Part shown: in pieces, positions 17,846 to 26,966 of the stretch | Layout of the letters: every line of letters starts with the position of its first letter | Position numbering within the stretch: position 1 is the first letter of the stretch | DNA from: Herbaspirillum sp. WKF16 | GTDB lineage: Bacteria; Pseudomonadota; Gammaproteobacteria; Burkholderiales; Burkholderiaceae_D | Direction of reading: 5' to 3' | NCBI RefSeq assembly: GCF_028993615.1 | Contig: NZ_CP118632.1 | Location: forward strand, 4,340,001-4,404,000 | DNA length: 64,000 nucleotides | Position numbers and translations under genes: made by a program | Notes under the pieces: generated by a model | Seen by the model: the letters and a program-made list of their open reading frames with translations, nothing else | What the model was told of the DNA's origin: nothing | Database searches by the model: none

Positions 17846-18526
17846 TCAGGCGGCGGCAGCCTTGCGCCTGGGCGCGGCCGGCCTTTGCACCGCCGGCCGG
17901 GGCTGCGCCAGAACGCTCTCCAGCGGCGCCATCGCGTGCTGCAGCGTGGCCGTCAGGCGCGCCGCGGATACGCCGTCGCGCGCGCCCAGCGCCATGCCGT
18001 TGAGGAAACTCGTATAGAAATCCCCCAGCGCGGTGACGTCGGCGTCGGCCAGGATCTCGCCCTCTTGCTGCGCCTGCAGCAGACGCGCGCGGATCTCGTT
18101 GCGGCGCTTGTGGCGACGCTGCGAGAGCGCGTCGCTGTGTTCGGCATTCTCCGGCGCGCAGTTGATCGCCGAGATCACCACCATGCACCCCTTTCCCACC
18201 GGCAGCCCCGGTATGCTGCTTTTGCCGGCGTACATGCGCACGCTGGCGCGCAGCATGGCGTACAGGTCGTCCCGGATGCCATTGCCGGCCTGCAACTGGC
18301 GCAGCGGTTCGGCGCTGACGGTGCGCGAATAGAAATCGACCGCCTCGCGAAACAGCGCGTTCTTGTCGCCGAAGGCCGCGTACAGGCTGGGCGCCTTCAC
18401 GCCGATGGCTTCGGTCAGGTCGGCCATGGTGGTGCCTTCGTAGCCCTTGCTCCAGAAGACCTGCATGGCCTGTTGCAGCGCCTGGTCGCGGTCGAAACTG
18501 CGCGGGCGGCCGCGGGTTCGTATCAT
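17846..18526 (-). CDS. TetR/AcrR-family transcriptional regulator
   Basis: 226 aa. The N-terminal DNA-binding domain is typical (RGRPRSFDRDQALQQAMQVF, then YEGTTMADLTEAIGVKAPSL and YAAFGDKNALF). The C-terminal ligand domain contains LPVGKGCMVV, common in the AcrR subgroup that responds to electrophiles or drugs. It stands divergent from fusA across a 259-bp gap and has no obvious efflux partner here, so its target may be itself or distant. A small palindrome just upstream could be its operator. Confidence 0.9.
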   Translation of the reverse strand: MIRTRGRPRSFDRDQALQQAMQVFWSKGYEGTTMADLTEAIGVKAPSLYAAFGDKNALFREAVDFYSRTVSAEPLRQLQAGNGIRDDLYAMLRASVRMYAGKSSIPGLPVGKGCMVVISAINCAPENAEHSDALSQRRHKRRNEIRARLLQAQQEGEILADADVTALGDFYTSFLNGMALGARDGVSAARLTATLQHAMAPLESVLAQPRPAVQRPAAPRRKAAAA

Positions 18527-18544
18527 CGGTGTCCTTTGGTATGA

Positions 18545-18554
18545 GGTAATTACC
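18545..18554. promoter_or_regulatory. Candidate TetR operator half-site palindrome
   Basis: GGTAATTACC is a perfect 10-bp palindrome 18 nt upstream of the TetR gene start. Position fits autoregulation. It is short, so chance is possible. Confidence 0.35.
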
Positions 18555-18626
18555 CGTTCGGATAATGGATTTGTTGCCCAGTGTAGTTTATTTTAATCTG
18601 CATTACAAAAATAAGCCCTGTTGCTC

Positions 18627-18655
18627 TTGAAGAAAGCCCGTTACATTCCTATTAT
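18627..18655 (+). promoter_or_regulatory. Sigma-70 promoter candidate for fusA
   Basis: TTGAAG, a 17-nt spacer and TATTAT fit a sigma-70 promoter. It would give a leader of about 125 nt before the EF-G ATG. This stretch is notably AT-richer than the flanks. Confidence 0.5.
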
Positions 18656-18785
18656 CTAATCCTCGTTACATAAATGTGGCGAAACGGCGGAAGGCGGATT
18701 TGGAAGTTGCCGCGCCGACAATAAACAGATTGTTCAATCCACGCTCCACTCAGAGCACCAACGGCACCCATCGAAAGGACATGCC

Positions 18786-20891
18786 ATGAGCCGCAAGACC
18801 CGAATAGAAAACTACCGCAACATCGGTATCAGCGCCCACATCGACGCAGGCAAGACCACGACCACCGAGCGCATTCTTTTTTATACCGGCGTCAATCACA
18901 AAATCGGCGAAGTGCATAACGGTGCGGCCACCATGGACTGGATGGAGCAGGAGCAGGAACGCGGCATCACCATCACTTCGGCGGCCACCACGGCCTTCTG
19001 GAAGGGCATGGCCGGCAACTATCCGGAGCACCGCATCAACATCATCGATACCCCGGGCCACGTCGACTTCACCATCGAAGTCGAACGCTCGATGCGCGTG
19101 CTGGACGGCGCCGTGATGGTGTACGACTCGGTGGGCGGCGTGCAGCCGCAGTCCGAGACCGTCTGGCGCCAGGCCAACAAGTACAAGGTGCCGCGCGTTG
19201 CCTTCGTCAACAAGATGGACCGCATCGGCGCGGACTTCTTCCGCGTGCAAAAGCAGATCGTGGAACGCCTGAAGGGCAATGCCGTGCCGATCCAGATCCC
19301 GGTCGGGGCCGAAGACAATTTTTCCGGCGTGATCGACCTGGTCAAGATGAAGGCCATCATCTGGGATGAGGCCAGCCAGGGCGTGCTGTTCAAGTACGAG
19401 GACATTCCGCTGGAGCTGGAGGACACCGCGCGCCAGTGGCGCGACAACATGATCGAGCAGGCCGCCGAGGCCAATGAAGAGCTGCTGGAGAAATACCTGT
19501 CCGGCACGCCGCTGACCGAAGACGACATCAAGCTCGGCCTGCGCCTGCGCACGGTGGCCGGCGAGATCGTGCCGATGCTGGCCGGCAGCGCGTTCAAGAA
19601 CAAGGGCGTGCAGGCCATGCTGGACGCGGTGATCGATTACCTGCCCTCGCCCGTCGACGTGCCGGCCATCGCCGGCCACGCCGAGGACGACTCGGAGATC
19701 GAACGCCATCCGTCGGACGACGAGCCGTTCTCGGCGCTGGCCTTCAAGATCATGACCGACCCGTTCGTGGGCCAGCTGACCTTCTTCCGGGTGTACTCCG
19801 GCATCGTCAACTCGGGCGACGCCGTCTACAACCCCTTGAAGGGCAAGAAGGAGCGCCTGGGCCGCATCCTGCAGATGCACGCCAACGAACGCAAGGAGAT
19901 CAAGGAAGTGTTCGCCGGCGACATCGCCGCCGCCGTGGGCCTGAAGGACGTGACCACCGGCGACACGTTGTCCGACCCCGATCATCCGATCATCCTGGAG
20001 CGCATGATCTTCCCGGAACCGGTGATCTCGCAGGCGGTGGAACCCAAGACCAAGGCCGACCAGGAGAAGATGGGCATCGCCCTGAACCGCCTGGCGCAGG
20101 AAGATCCGTCCTTCCGCGTGCATACCGACGAGGAATCGGGCCAGACCATCATGTCCGGCATGGGCGAGCTGCACCTGGAAATCCTGGTCGATCGCATGAA
20201 GCGCGAGTTCAACGTGGAAGCCACCGTCGGCAAGCCGCAGGTGGCCTATCGCGAAGCGATCCGCAAGGGCGTGGAAGATGTCGAGGGCAAGTTCGTCAAG
20301 CAATCCGGCGGACGCGGCCAGTACGGCCACGTGGTGATCAAGCTGGAACCGCAGCCGGCCGGCAAGGGCTATGAGTTTGTCGATGCCATCAAGGGCGGCG
20401 TGGTGCCGCGCGAGTACATCCCGGCGGTCGACAAGGGCATCCAGGAGTCGCTCAAGGCGGGCATCCTGGCGGGTTACCCGGTGGTGGACGTGAAGGCGAC
20501 GCTGACCTTCGGTTCCTACCACGACGTCGACTCCAACGAGAACGCCTTCCGCATGGCCGGCTCGATGGCCTTCAAGGAAGCGATGAAGCGCGCCGGGCCG
20601 ATCCTGCTGGAACCGATGATGCAGGTCGAGGTGGAAACGCCCGAGGACTTCATGGGCAACGTGATGGGCGACCTGTCGTCCCGCCGCGGCATGGTGCAAG
20701 GCATGGAAGACATGGTGGGCGGCGGCAAGCTGGTGCGCGCCGAAGTCCCGTTGTCGGAAATGTTCGGCTACTCGACCACGCTGCGCTCGCTGTCGCAAGG
20801 CCGCGCGACTTACTCGATGGAGTTCAAGCATTACGCCGAGGCGCCGCGCCAGGTGGTGGAGCAATTGACCGGCAATAAGGCCAAGGGCTGA
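18786..20891 (+). CDS. fusA: Elongation factor G (stand-alone copy)
   Basis: 701 aa, full-length EF-G. GTP-binding motifs are G1 [11 protein letters not shown]2 in [10 protein letters not shown]3 DTPGHVDF and G4 NKMD. Domain IV carries GGRGQYGHV and the C-terminus reads [13 protein letters not shown]. It catalyses ribosomal translocation. Here it stands alone rather than in the rpsL-rpsG-fusA-tuf operon; betaproteobacteria often carry a second EF-G gene, so this is probably the extra copy (fusA2-like). It has its own promoter candidate and terminator. Confidence 0.94.
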   Translation: MSRKTRIENYRNIGISAHIDAGKTTTTERILFYTGVNHKIGEVHNGAATMDWMEQEQERGITITSAATTAFWKGMAGNYPEHRINIIDTPGHVDFTIEVERSMRVLDGAVMVYDSVGGVQPQSETVWRQANKYKVPRVAFVNKMDRIGADFFRVQKQIVERLKGNAVPIQIPVGAEDNFSGVIDLVKMKAIIWDEASQGVLFKYEDIPLELEDTARQWRDNMIEQAAEANEELLEKYLSGTPLTEDDIKLGLRLRTVAGEIVPMLAGSAFKNKGVQAMLDAVIDYLPSPVDVPAIAGHAEDDSEIERHPSDDEPFSALAFKIMTDPFVGQLTFFRVYSGIVNSGDAVYNPLKGKKERLGRILQMHANERKEIKEVFAGDIAAAVGLKDVTTGDTLSDPDHPIILERMIFPEPVISQAVEPKTKADQEKMGIALNRLAQEDPSFRVHTDEESGQTIMSGMGELHLEILVDRMKREFNVEATVGKPQVAYREAIRKGVEDVEGKFVKQSGGRGQYGHVVIKLEPQPAGKGYEFVDAIKGGVVPREYIPAVDKGIQESLKAGILAGYPVVDVKATLTFGSYHDVDSNENAFRMAGSMAFKEAMKRAGPILLEPMMQVEVETPEDFMGNVMGDLSSRRGMVQGMEDMVGGGKLVRAEVPLSEMFGYSTTLRSLSQGRATYSMEFKHYAEAPRQVVEQLTGNKAKG

Positions 20892-20917
20892 TTTACAGCT
20901 TGCCTCAGCGCCAAAGG

Positions 20918-20952
20918 AAAGCCGTTGCATCCAAGGATGCAGCGGCTTTTTT
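20918..20952 (+). terminator. Terminator of the EF-G gene
   Basis: GCCGTTGCATCC-AA-GGATGCAGCGGC forms a 12-bp stem with one wobble, followed by six T, 27 nt after the fusA stop. Confidence 0.9.
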
Positions 20953-21020
20953 CTTATCGTTTGCACGACAGGCCTAAAAGAAAAAAGCCTGCTCAACTCA
21001 CGTTGAACAGGCTTTTTATT

Positions 21021-21126
21021 TGGCGGAGCGGACGGGCTCTCCTACACAAGCGCAGGCCGCGGAATCGCTTGCAAGCGATTCCCTTCTCGCCCCGCCGGGA
21101 GCCGCGCAGGCGGCTCCCTCCACTCC
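21021..21126 (-). other. tRNA-like segment in repeat unit 1
   Basis: Identical in layout and sequence to the segment in the neighbouring unit, exactly 167 bp away. It is also followed by its own terminator hairpin (20982-21017). The acceptor strands and CCA end are kept; the internal tRNA arms are not. Confidence 0.5.
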
Positions 21127-21187
21127 GCTGCTTTTGCTGCGCAAAAGAAAAAAGCCTGCTCAACTTACGTTGAACAGGCTTTTTATT

Positions 21188-21293
21188 TGGCGGAGCGGAC
21201 GGGCTCTCCTACACAAGCGCAGGCCGCGGAATCGCTTGCAAGCGATTCCCTTCTCGCCCCGCCGGGAGCCGCGCAGGCGGCTCCCTCCACTCC
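21188..21293 (-). other. tRNA-like segment in repeat unit 2
   Basis: This 106-nt segment begins with GGAGTGG and ends with CCGCTCC-G-CCA, the same acceptor strands as the real tRNA-Asp, and a 7-bp acceptor stem can form. Between them are two strong hairpins instead of D, anticodon and T arms, so it cannot be a working tRNA. The distance to the preceding tRNA end (61 nt) equals that to the next copy. It may be a stable small RNA domain or a decayed tRNA copy. Confidence 0.5.
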
Positions 21294-21315
21294 GCTGCTT
21301 TTGCTGCGCAAAAGA

Positions 21316-21351
21316 AAAAAGCCTGCTCAACTTGCGTTGAACAGGCTTTTT
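21316..21351. terminator. Terminator after tRNA-Asp
   Basis: AAAAAGCCTG[C]TCAAC paired with GTTGAACAGGCTTTTT, with runs on both sides. It begins 3 nt after the CCA end of tRNA-Asp on the minus strand. Copies of the same hairpin stand at 21149-21184 and 20982-21017. Confidence 0.9.
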
Positions 21352-21354
21352 ATT

Positions 21355-21431
21355 TGGCGGAGCGGACGGGGCTCGAACCCGCGACCCCCGGCGTGACAGG
21401 CCGGTATTCTAACCAACTGAACTACCACTCC
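21355..21431 (-). tRNA. tRNA-Asp (anticodon GUC)
   Basis: 77 nt with the CCA encoded. Acceptor stem GGAGTGG/CCGCTCC with one G-U pair, discriminator G, D arm AGTTCAGTTGGTTAGAAT, anticodon arm CCGGC-CTGTCAC-GCCGG giving GTC, and a T arm GCGGG-TTCGAGC-CCCGT. It decodes Asp codons GAC/GAU. It is transcribed leftward and is followed by a terminator and two tandem repeats of its own 3' end. Confidence 0.98.
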
Positions 21432-21542
21432 TAAATCGTCTTCAGCGGAACTGCTCTTGCTGAAAGACCGCTATTCTATAAGAGACTTTTTAGAAAAGCC
21501 AGTACTTTGTCGGGCTTTTGCGAAAATATTTACGCGCGGTCT

Positions 21543-22136
21543 TCAGGCCTTGAATGTGCCTTCGAACGCCAGCTTGGAGAGCGGCTCGCGCGGGCTTGGC
21601 AGTTCGCGGGCTTGCAGGCCTTCCGGCAGGATGGATTTGTCGCCCAGCTTGCCGATGGCGACCATGGCTTCCACCGAGAATTCGGCCGGCACGTTGAGTT
21701 CGGTGCGCGCCTTTTCCTTATCGAAGCCGGCCATGCCGTGGGCGTGCCAGCCGGAAATGCTGGCTTGCAGGGCCATGTAGCCCCAGGCCGAACCGGTGTC
21801 GAAGGAGTGGGTGGTGGCGGGCACGGCGGCGCTGGCGCCCGGCGGGACCATCACGGTGCGCGACAGGATCACGATCAGCACGGATGCCTTCTCGGCCCAG
21901 CTGCGGTTGAATTCATTGAGCAGGCCCAGCAGGCGATCCCACGCCGGCGTGCCGCGGCGCGCGAAGACGAAGCGCCAGGGTTGCGCATTGTAGGCCGAAG
22001 GAGCCCAGCGCGCGGCTTCCAGGAAAGTCAGCACGGTTTCTTCCGAGATGTCGGCGCCGGTGTAGGCGCGCGGCGACCAGCGGTTGATGAAATGGGCGTC
22101 GATCGGATAGTCGGCTGCGCGCGGATTGGAAGACAT
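21543..22136 (-). CDS. Nitroreductase-family protein
   Basis: 197 aa. The FMN-binding nitroreductase pattern is clear: RWSPRAYTGADISEETVLTF, then EAARWAPSAYNAQPWRFVF, and a C-terminal VAIGKLGDKSILPEGLQ. The ATG at 22136 is preceded by AGGAG at suitable spacing; an upstream in-frame ATG at 22172 is poorer. Members reduce quinones, nitroaromatics or enones with NAD(P)H and bound FMN. Here it stands alone between tRNA-Asp and mnmE. Confidence 0.88.
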   Translation of the reverse strand: MSSNPRAADYPIDAHFINRWSPRAYTGADISEETVLTFLEAARWAPSAYNAQPWRFVFARRGTPAWDRLLGLLNEFNRSWAEKASVLIVILSRTVMVPPGASAAVPATTHSFDTGSAWGYMALQASISGWHAHGMAGFDKEKARTELNVPAEFSVEAMVAIGKLGDKSILPEGLQARELPSPREPLSKLAFEGTFKA

Positions 22137-22263
22137 GCTGGCTCCTGTGGATGAGGTTCGGAAAACCGGCATCTTAGCAGCGCGACATTTTTTCTGCTGG
22201 GCGCGGAGTGCTTTTACGGCTCGACGATCCGGGCAAAAAAGACGACGCGGAATCCACAGGCCG

Positions 22264-22295
22264 AAAAAAACCCGCGCACCTTGCGGCGGCGGGTT
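22264..22295 (-). terminator. Terminator downstream of mnmE
   Basis: On the minus strand AACCCGC...GCGGGTT is followed by a run of seven T. It lies about 196 nt after the mnmE stop. The stretch 22296-22491 between stop and terminator holds a short inverted repeat (CAATTC/GAATTG at 22301-22323) and no supported gene. Confidence 0.75.
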
Positions 22296-22491
22296 AAATC
22301 CAATTCTCAGGGGTGATGAATTGGAGGGGGAGGACCTTCAGAATAACCACGGCCCCCATCTACCTCCATCGTTTTTACACGCTGTAACATCCCCTTCGGA
22401 AATTTATCAACCGGCCAAGGATTTGGCGGCCGATGCCAGGATTTTGTTACAGCCGTCAGCATGGCGTCAGCCGGCAGTTGCGCGCCGGCCT

Positions 22492-23892
22492 TTATTTGCC
22501 GATGCAGAAGCGCGAGAAAATCACGCCCAGCAAATCGTCCGGCGTGAACTTGCCGGTGATGCCGGAGAGCCGCTCCTGCGCCAGCCGCAGTTCTTCCGCG
22601 AACAGGTCCAGCGCATGCTCGCCGGCCTCGTTGTCGAGCGCGGCGTGGGCGGCGGCGTGATCCAGGTGTTCGCCGGCCGCCTTCAGCGCCAGCAGGTGGC
22701 GCTCGCGCGCGAGATAGCGCGATTCCACCGTCTGCTGCCAGCCGGCGATGCGCAGCAGCTCGCCGCGCAGCAGGTCGATGCCGCGGTCTTCGGCGGCCGA
22801 GACGTAGATGTGCGTGGCGTCGGGCATCTGGTCGACCGCAGGCTTGTGTCCCGAGCGGTCGATCTTGTTCCAGATGCGGATGATGGGCACGCCCTCGGGG
22901 AAGCGCGCGGTGATCTTCTCGTCTTCCAGCGTGGGGCCGCGGTCGGCGTCGAGCATGTGCAGGATGACGTCGGCCTTGGCCACCTCGGCCCAGGTGCGCT
23001 CGATGCCGATGCGCTCGACCTCGTCCGGGCCGCTGCCGTCTTCCTGCGCTTCGCGGATGCCGGCGGTGTCGATGATGTTGAGCGGCATGCCTTCGATCTG
23101 GATGGTCTGGGTGACCTTGTCGCGCGTGGTGCCGGCGATCGGCGTGACGATGGCCACGTCGGATCCCGCCAGCACGTTGAGCAGAGATGACTTGCCCACG
23201 TTCGGCTTGCCGGCCAGCACGGCGTTGATGCCGTCGCGCAGCAGCGCGCCCTGGGCGGCGTGCTTGAACACGTCTTCCAGCGTGGCGCGGATCTTGGCGA
23301 GCTGGCCGCGCGCGTCGGATTGCTTGAGGAAGTCGATCTCTTCTTCCGGAAAGTCCAGCGTCGCTTCCACCAGCATGCGCAGGCTGGTGACCTGCTCCAC
23401 CAGCGCATGGATCACCTTGGAGAAGGCGCCCGAGAGCGACTCCGACGCCGATTTGGCGGCGGCCTCGGTGGTGGCTTCGATCAGGTCGGCCACGGCCTCG
23501 GCCTGGGCCAGGTCGATCTTGTCGTTGAGGAAGGCGCGCTGCGTGAACTCGCCCGGCTCGGCCAGGCGCAGGCCGATCTCCGCGCCGGCTTCGATACAGC
23601 GCGCCAGCAGCATCTGCATCACTACCGGGCCGCCATGGCCTTGCAGCTCCAGCACGTCTTCGCCGGTATAGGAATGCGGCGCCGGGAAATGGATCGCCAG
23701 GCCTTGGTCGATGGCGCTGCCGTCGGCGCGGCGGAACGGCAGGTAGGTGGCATGGCGCGGCTGCAGGCCGGCGCGCCCGCACAGGGCCGCGATCACCGGC
23801 GCCAGGTTCTTGCCGGAGATGCGGACCACGCCGATACCGCCGCGTCCGGGCGCGGTGGCGATGGCGGCGATGGGAGAAGAATCGAAAGTCAT
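22492..23892 (-). CDS. mnmE: tRNA modification GTPase MnmE
   Basis: 466 aa from the ATG at 23892 ([19 protein letters not shown]). The folate-binding N-terminal domain comes first, then a helical domain with an inserted GTPase: G1 [13 protein letters not shown]2 PIAGTTRD, G3 DTAGIRE, G4 NKID. The C-terminal motif FCIGK carries the catalytic cysteine. With MnmG it makes the cmnm5 modification at U34 of several tRNAs. Longer in-frame starts up to 24111 are rejected because they overlap the yidC terminator and read as non-protein sequence. It follows yidC in the usual rpmH-rnpA-yidD-yidC-mnmE order. Confidence 0.96.
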   Translation of the reverse strand: MTFDSSPIAAIATAPGRGGIGVVRISGKNLAPVIAALCGRAGLQPRHATYLPFRRADGSAIDQGLAIHFPAPHSYTGEDVLELQGHGGPVVMQMLLARCIEAGAEIGLRLAEPGEFTQRAFLNDKIDLAQAEAVADLIEATTEAAAKSASESLSGAFSKVIHALVEQVTSLRMLVEATLDFPEEEIDFLKQSDARGQLAKIRATLEDVFKHAAQGALLRDGINAVLAGKPNVGKSSLLNVLAGSDVAIVTPIAGTTRDKVTQTIQIEGMPLNIIDTAGIREAQEDGSGPDEVERIGIERTWAEVAKADVILHMLDADRGPTLEDEKITARFPEGVPIIRIWNKIDRSGHKPAVDQMPDATHIYVSAAEDRGIDLLRGELLRIAGWQQTVESRYLARERHLLALKAAGEHLDHAAAHAALDNEAGEHALDLFAEELRLAQERLSGITGKFTPDDLLGVIFSRFCIGK

Positions 23893-23996
23893 GATGCGGA
23901 TATCTTGTTGTGGTCTTGGATCTTGGGTCTTGCCGGCGACGCAGGCGCGCGTGCGGCAAGACTCAATGTTAAGGCTTGTGAAGGAATCGCAGACGA

Positions 23997-24027
23997 AAAA
24001 AAACCCGTGGAGCCACGGGTTTTTCAA
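23997..24027 (-). terminator. Terminator of the rpmH-yidC unit
   Basis: AAAACCCGTGG-AG-CCACGGGTTTT forms a perfect stem followed on the minus strand by a long T run. It stands between yidC and mnmE, so mnmE probably has its own promoter. Confidence 0.9.
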
Positions 24028-24068
24028 AGCGGCCCCGCCTGGCGGAACCGTCGAGGCGACCGCCGGTG

Positions 24069-25766
24069 TTACTTGGTCTTGCCGCTCTCGATGTTCTTGG
24101 TGATCACCCATTGCTGCGCGATCGACAGGACGTTGTTGGTCACCCAGTACAGCACCAGGCCGGACGGGAAGAAGAAGAACATGAACGAGAACACCAGCGG
24201 CATGAACATCATCACCTTGGCCTGGACCGGATCCGGCGGCGTCGGGTTCAGCTTGGTCTGCAGGAACATCGACGCGGCCATGATGATGGGCAGCAGGCCG
24301 ATCGGCATGTTGAAGTAGGGGATGGTGCCGAACAGCGTGTCCGGGGCGGTCAGGTCATGGATCCAGCCCAGCCACGGCGCGCCGCGCATTTCCACGGAAG
24401 CCAGCAGTGCCGAATACAGGGCGATGAACACCGGGATCTGGATCGCGATGGGCAGGCAGCCGCCCAGCGGATTGATCTTCTCGGTCTTGTACATCGCCAT
24501 CATTTCGCGGTTCATGGCCTGCGGATCGCCCTTGTGGCGCTCGCGGATGGCCTGCATGCGCGGCGCGACCGCCTTCATCTTGGCCATGCTGCGATACGAC
24601 GCGGCCGACAGCGGGAAGAAGACCAGCTTGATCAGCACGGTCAGCAGGATGATGGTCCAGCCCCAGTTGCCGACGACGGCATGGATGTGGGTCATCAGCC
24701 AGAAGATCGGCTTGGCGATGATGGCGAGGTGGCCGTAGTCACGCACCAGATCCAGGCCGGGAGCGATGGCTTCCAGGGTCTTGTTGACCGTCGGGCCGGA
24801 ATACAGCTGCGAGTCCGAGGTCAGGCTGGCATTGGGCGCGATGGTGCCCAGCGGCAGCTTGACGCCGACACGGTAGAGATTGGGTGAGACCTGTTCGGCA
24901 TAGATGTCGCGCTGGAGTTGCTGCGGCGGGATGATGGCCGACACGAAATAGTGCTGCACCATCGCGATCCAGCCGTTGTCGGCCTTCTTGACGTGCTCTT
25001 GCTTGCCGGAGGCGATCTTCTCGAAGTCCAGCTTCTCGAACTTCTCGGCTTCGGTGTAGACGGCCGGGCCGGTGAAGGTGCTGTAGAAGTGCGATTCGCC
25101 GCCCGGCTTGTTGCCGTCGCGCAGCAGCTGCAGGTACAGCGACGGGGTGATCGGCGCGGCGGTGGTGTTGGTGACCGTGTGCTGCACGTCGATCAGGTAG
25201 CTGTCGCGCTTGAAGGTGAAGGTCTTGGTCAGCTTGACGCCGCCCTGCTCGGCTTCCAGCACCAGCTGCACGCTATTGCCGTTGTCCAGCGAACGCGCGC
25301 CCGGCTTGGCCGTGAACAGCGACTTGTGGTTCGGGAACGGGCCGCCGATCAGGCCGGATTCGGCCATATAGGTATGGCCGGCGACGGAGTCGAACAGCAC
25401 CAGGTTCTTGGTCGGGTCGACCACGTCGCGCTGCTTGAGCAGCTCCAGGCGCTTCAATTCGCCGCCCAGGGTGTCGATGTCGGCCTTGACCACGTCGGTG
25501 GTGATGGTGATGGTTTCACCCTTGGCGGCAGCCTGCGCGGCGTCGCCCACCGGCACTGCGGCCGGCGCCGCGGCGCCGGCTTGCGGCACCGGCGAACCGG
25601 TCTGGCTGGCGACGGGCGCCGCCGGGTTGGCGGCGGCCTGCTCCTGAGTCTGGTTAGCCGACGGGAAGAACATCGACTGGTGTCCGTTATGGCGCATCCA
25701 GCCATCCCAGAGCAGCAGCAGGGAGAAGGAGAATACAACCCACAGGACGGTACGTTTGATATCCAT
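24069..25766 (-). CDS. yidC: Membrane protein insertase YidC
   Basis: 565 aa. The first transmembrane segment is at the N-terminus ([19 protein letters not shown]), then a low-complexity linker and a large periplasmic domain (about 90-340). The conserved five-helix core lies at about 350-560, with the amphipathic EH1 helix region and segments [20 protein letters not shown] and [20 protein letters not shown]. It inserts and folds inner-membrane proteins, including F0 subunits. The ATG at 25766 is chosen because it starts the signal-anchor; extended starts overlap yidD. It lies 16 nt after the yidD stop. Confidence 0.97.
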   Translation of the reverse strand: MDIKRTVLWVVFSFSLLLLWDGWMRHNGHQSMFFPSANQTQEQAAANPAAPVASQTGSPVPQAGAAAPAAVPVGDAAQAAAKGETITITTDVVKADIDTLGGELKRLELLKQRDVVDPTKNLVLFDSVAGHTYMAESGLIGGPFPNHKSLFTAKPGARSLDNGNSVQLVLEAEQGGVKLTKTFTFKRDSYLIDVQHTVTNTTAAPITPSLYLQLLRDGNKPGGESHFYSTFTGPAVYTEAEKFEKLDFEKIASGKQEHVKKADNGWIAMVQHYFVSAIIPPQQLQRDIYAEQVSPNLYRVGVKLPLGTIAPNASLTSDSQLYSGPTVNKTLEAIAPGLDLVRDYGHLAIIAKPIFWLMTHIHAVVGNWGWTIILLTVLIKLVFFPLSAASYRSMAKMKAVAPRMQAIRERHKGDPQAMNREMMAMYKTEKINPLGGCLPIAIQIPVFIALYSALLASVEMRGAPWLGWIHDLTAPDTLFGTIPYFNMPIGLLPIIMAASMFLQTKLNPTPPDPVQAKVMMFMPLVFSFMFFFFPSGLVLYWVTNNVLSIAQQWVITKNIESGKTK

Positions 25767-25782
25767 ATGCGTATTGATTAGT

Positions 25783-26100
25783 TCAGGAGTGGCTGCAACC
25801 GTCAGCGGCCACAGTGGAGGAAACTCGCGCAGCGGGAGGCTGCGCAGAATTCGGGGAAGCAGGGGAAGACCCGGCCGATGCCTCGGGCGAACCGGGCACC
25901 GGATCGAGGCCGCCCGGATGCCACGGATGGCATTTGCACAGGCGCTTGCCTGCCAGGAGGCTGCCTTTGAACGCGCCGTGGATACGCACCGCTTCGGCGG
26001 CATAGTCGGAACAGCTGGGATAGAAACGGCAATTCTGCCCGAGGAAAGGGCTCACTCCCAGCTTGTAGGCGCGTAACAGCAGGAGCAAAGGCGTTTTCAT
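25783..26100 (-). CDS. yidD: Membrane protein insertion efficiency factor YidD
   Basis: 105 aa. The conserved core is [20 protein letters not shown] and [16 protein letters not shown]; the three-Cys pattern is typical. The C-terminal 30 residues (Ala/Ser/Pro-rich) extend beyond the family core and are probably disordered. The ATG at 26100 follows AGGAAG; a GTG one codon earlier is possible. It lies 6 nt after the rnpA stop and helps YidC-dependent insertion. Confidence 0.94.
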   Translation of the reverse strand: MKTPLLLLLRAYKLGVSPFLGQNCRFYPSCSDYAAEAVRIHGAFKGSLLAGKRLCKCHPWHPGGLDPVPGSPEASAGSSPASPNSAQPPAARVSSTVAADGCSHS

Positions 26101-26106
26101 CACTTC

Positions 26107-26511
26107 CTATTTCCTGGCAAACGCTGGCGCGTTCGTCAAAAAGGCGAACAGCTGCGCCAGTTCGGCCTGCAATGCCGCCTTGAGGGCGGCATTGGTGGCT
26201 GGATCGCTCTTGGCGTTGACCGGGCGCGACAAGCGCACGATGCAGTCGACGGCGGGCAGAGAGGCCTGGCGGAACAGCTCGCGCGTAGCGCGCTTGATCG
26301 TGTTGCGGGTCACCGCGCGCGGCGCCAAACGCTTGGCCGCCACGACGCCCAGGCGAGCCTGCGGCAAGCTGTTGCGGCGCGCATACAACACGAAATGCTC
26401 CGTCCGATGGACGGGGCGCAAACGAAAAACGGATGAAAATTCATCCGTTTTAACGATTCGCCGATCGCGTGGAAAGTCGCCAGGTTGAAGCGGTGAACGA
26501 ACGTCCGTCAC
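26107..26511 (-). CDS. rnpA: Ribonuclease P protein component
   Basis: 134 aa. The RNR-type motif is seen in RAVTRNTIKRATRELFRQ, with the earlier FRLRPVHRTEHFVLYARRN and LGVVAAKRLAPR. It binds the P RNA and pre-tRNA leader to mature 5' ends. It stands between rpmH and yidD, with short spacing to both. Confidence 0.95.
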   Translation of the reverse strand: MTDVRSPLQPGDFPRDRRIVKTDEFSSVFRLRPVHRTEHFVLYARRNSLPQARLGVVAAKRLAPRAVTRNTIKRATRELFRQASLPAVDCIVRLSRPVNAKSDPATNAALKAALQAELAQLFAFLTNAPAFARK

Positions 26512-26537
26512 ACGAAACGGCTGCGCAATGCCCTGGC

Positions 26538-26675
26538 TTAAACAGCTGCCAGGCGCTTGCGGCCCTTGGCGCGGCGAGCGTTGATCACGGCACGGCCGCC
26601 ACGGGTTGCCATACGGGCGCGGAAACCATGGGTACGCTTGCGACGCACGACGGAGGGTTGGTAAGTACGTTTCAT
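26538..26675 (-). CDS. rpmH: 50S ribosomal protein L34
   Basis: 45 aa, found by translating the minus strand from the ATG at 26675. It reads [20 protein letters not shown], then a short basic C-terminal part ending KRLAAV, one residue longer than the usual 44. It is the first gene of the rpmH-rnpA-yidD-yidC run and has a promoter about 260 nt upstream. Normally dnaA lies divergent upstream; here it does not. Confidence 0.97.
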   Translation of the reverse strand: MKRTYQPSVVRRKRTHGFRARMATRGGRAVINARRAKGRKRLAAV

Positions 26676-26936
26676 GTTGGACTCGCTTAGTTGGGCTGCC
26701 TATTCAGCAAACAGCAAAAATAAATCGGAATTCTGGAACTGCCTTCAGTGTGCCCGTTCCGTATCATCGATGCCCCTGCCGCCTGTTATCCCCGGCAGCC
26801 CCTGCATCGCTGACACCATTTGTTGGCCCGCTTCGCCCCTTGCCTCCTACGTTCCTGAGTCCGTAGTCCGACGGGTCGAAAGCTGAAACAGCACTGCGAC
26901 GGCACTGCGCGCAATTCTTCAGATGGTGAACCCTGA

Positions 26937-26966
26937 ATTAGACTGCATTTTCCACTTACCTGTCAA
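26937..26966 (-). promoter_or_regulatory. Sigma-70 promoter of the rpmH operon
   Basis: On the minus strand TTGACA (26961-26966), an 18-nt spacer and TCTAAT (26937-26942) form a near-consensus promoter reading toward rpmH. The leader would be about 255 nt. Confidence 0.7.

Larger units (their letters stand above)
20976..21370 (-). repeat. Tandem 167-bp repeats carrying the tRNA-Asp 3' end
   Basis: Two complete units (20976-21142 and 21143-21309) and the first 61 bp of a third (21310-21370) repeat with a period of exactly 167 bp. They differ only at one or two bases in the loop of the terminator hairpin (CTCACG, CTTACG, CTTGCG). The third unit runs into the true tRNA-Asp gene and shares its last 16 bases, or 19 if a one-base gap is allowed. 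Read on the tRNA strand, each unit holds a terminator hairpin, a 9-bp hairpin (21264-21285 and 21097-21118) and a perfect 22-bp palindrome (21228-21249 and 21061-21082). The layout parallels the E. coli tyrT tandem repeats that encode rtT RNA. Any transcript is an inference. Confidence 0.95.

Noticed and set aside
18750..20996. 748-codon frame opposite fusA
   Set aside because: Antisense shadow of EF-G.
20976..21309. CRISPR-like array
   Set aside because: Units are contiguous 167-bp copies without variable spacers and no cas gene is present.
20925..21396. Three similar Arg/Pro-rich peptides on the plus strand across the tRNA repeats
   Set aside because: They arise because the 167-bp unit is repeated and run over terminators and the tRNA itself. 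No ribosome sites or family match. E. coli tpr is on the tRNA strand, these are not.
20976..21431. Attachment site of an integrated element at tRNA-Asp
   Set aside because: 3' tRNA duplication is typical of integration, but there is no integrase and no cargo; the space between copies is only 151 bp. Tandem duplication explains it better.
23893..24111. Extended N-terminus of MnmE
   Set aside because: The extra residues would be translated through the yidC terminator and do not belong to the family; ATG at 23892 matches the conserved start.
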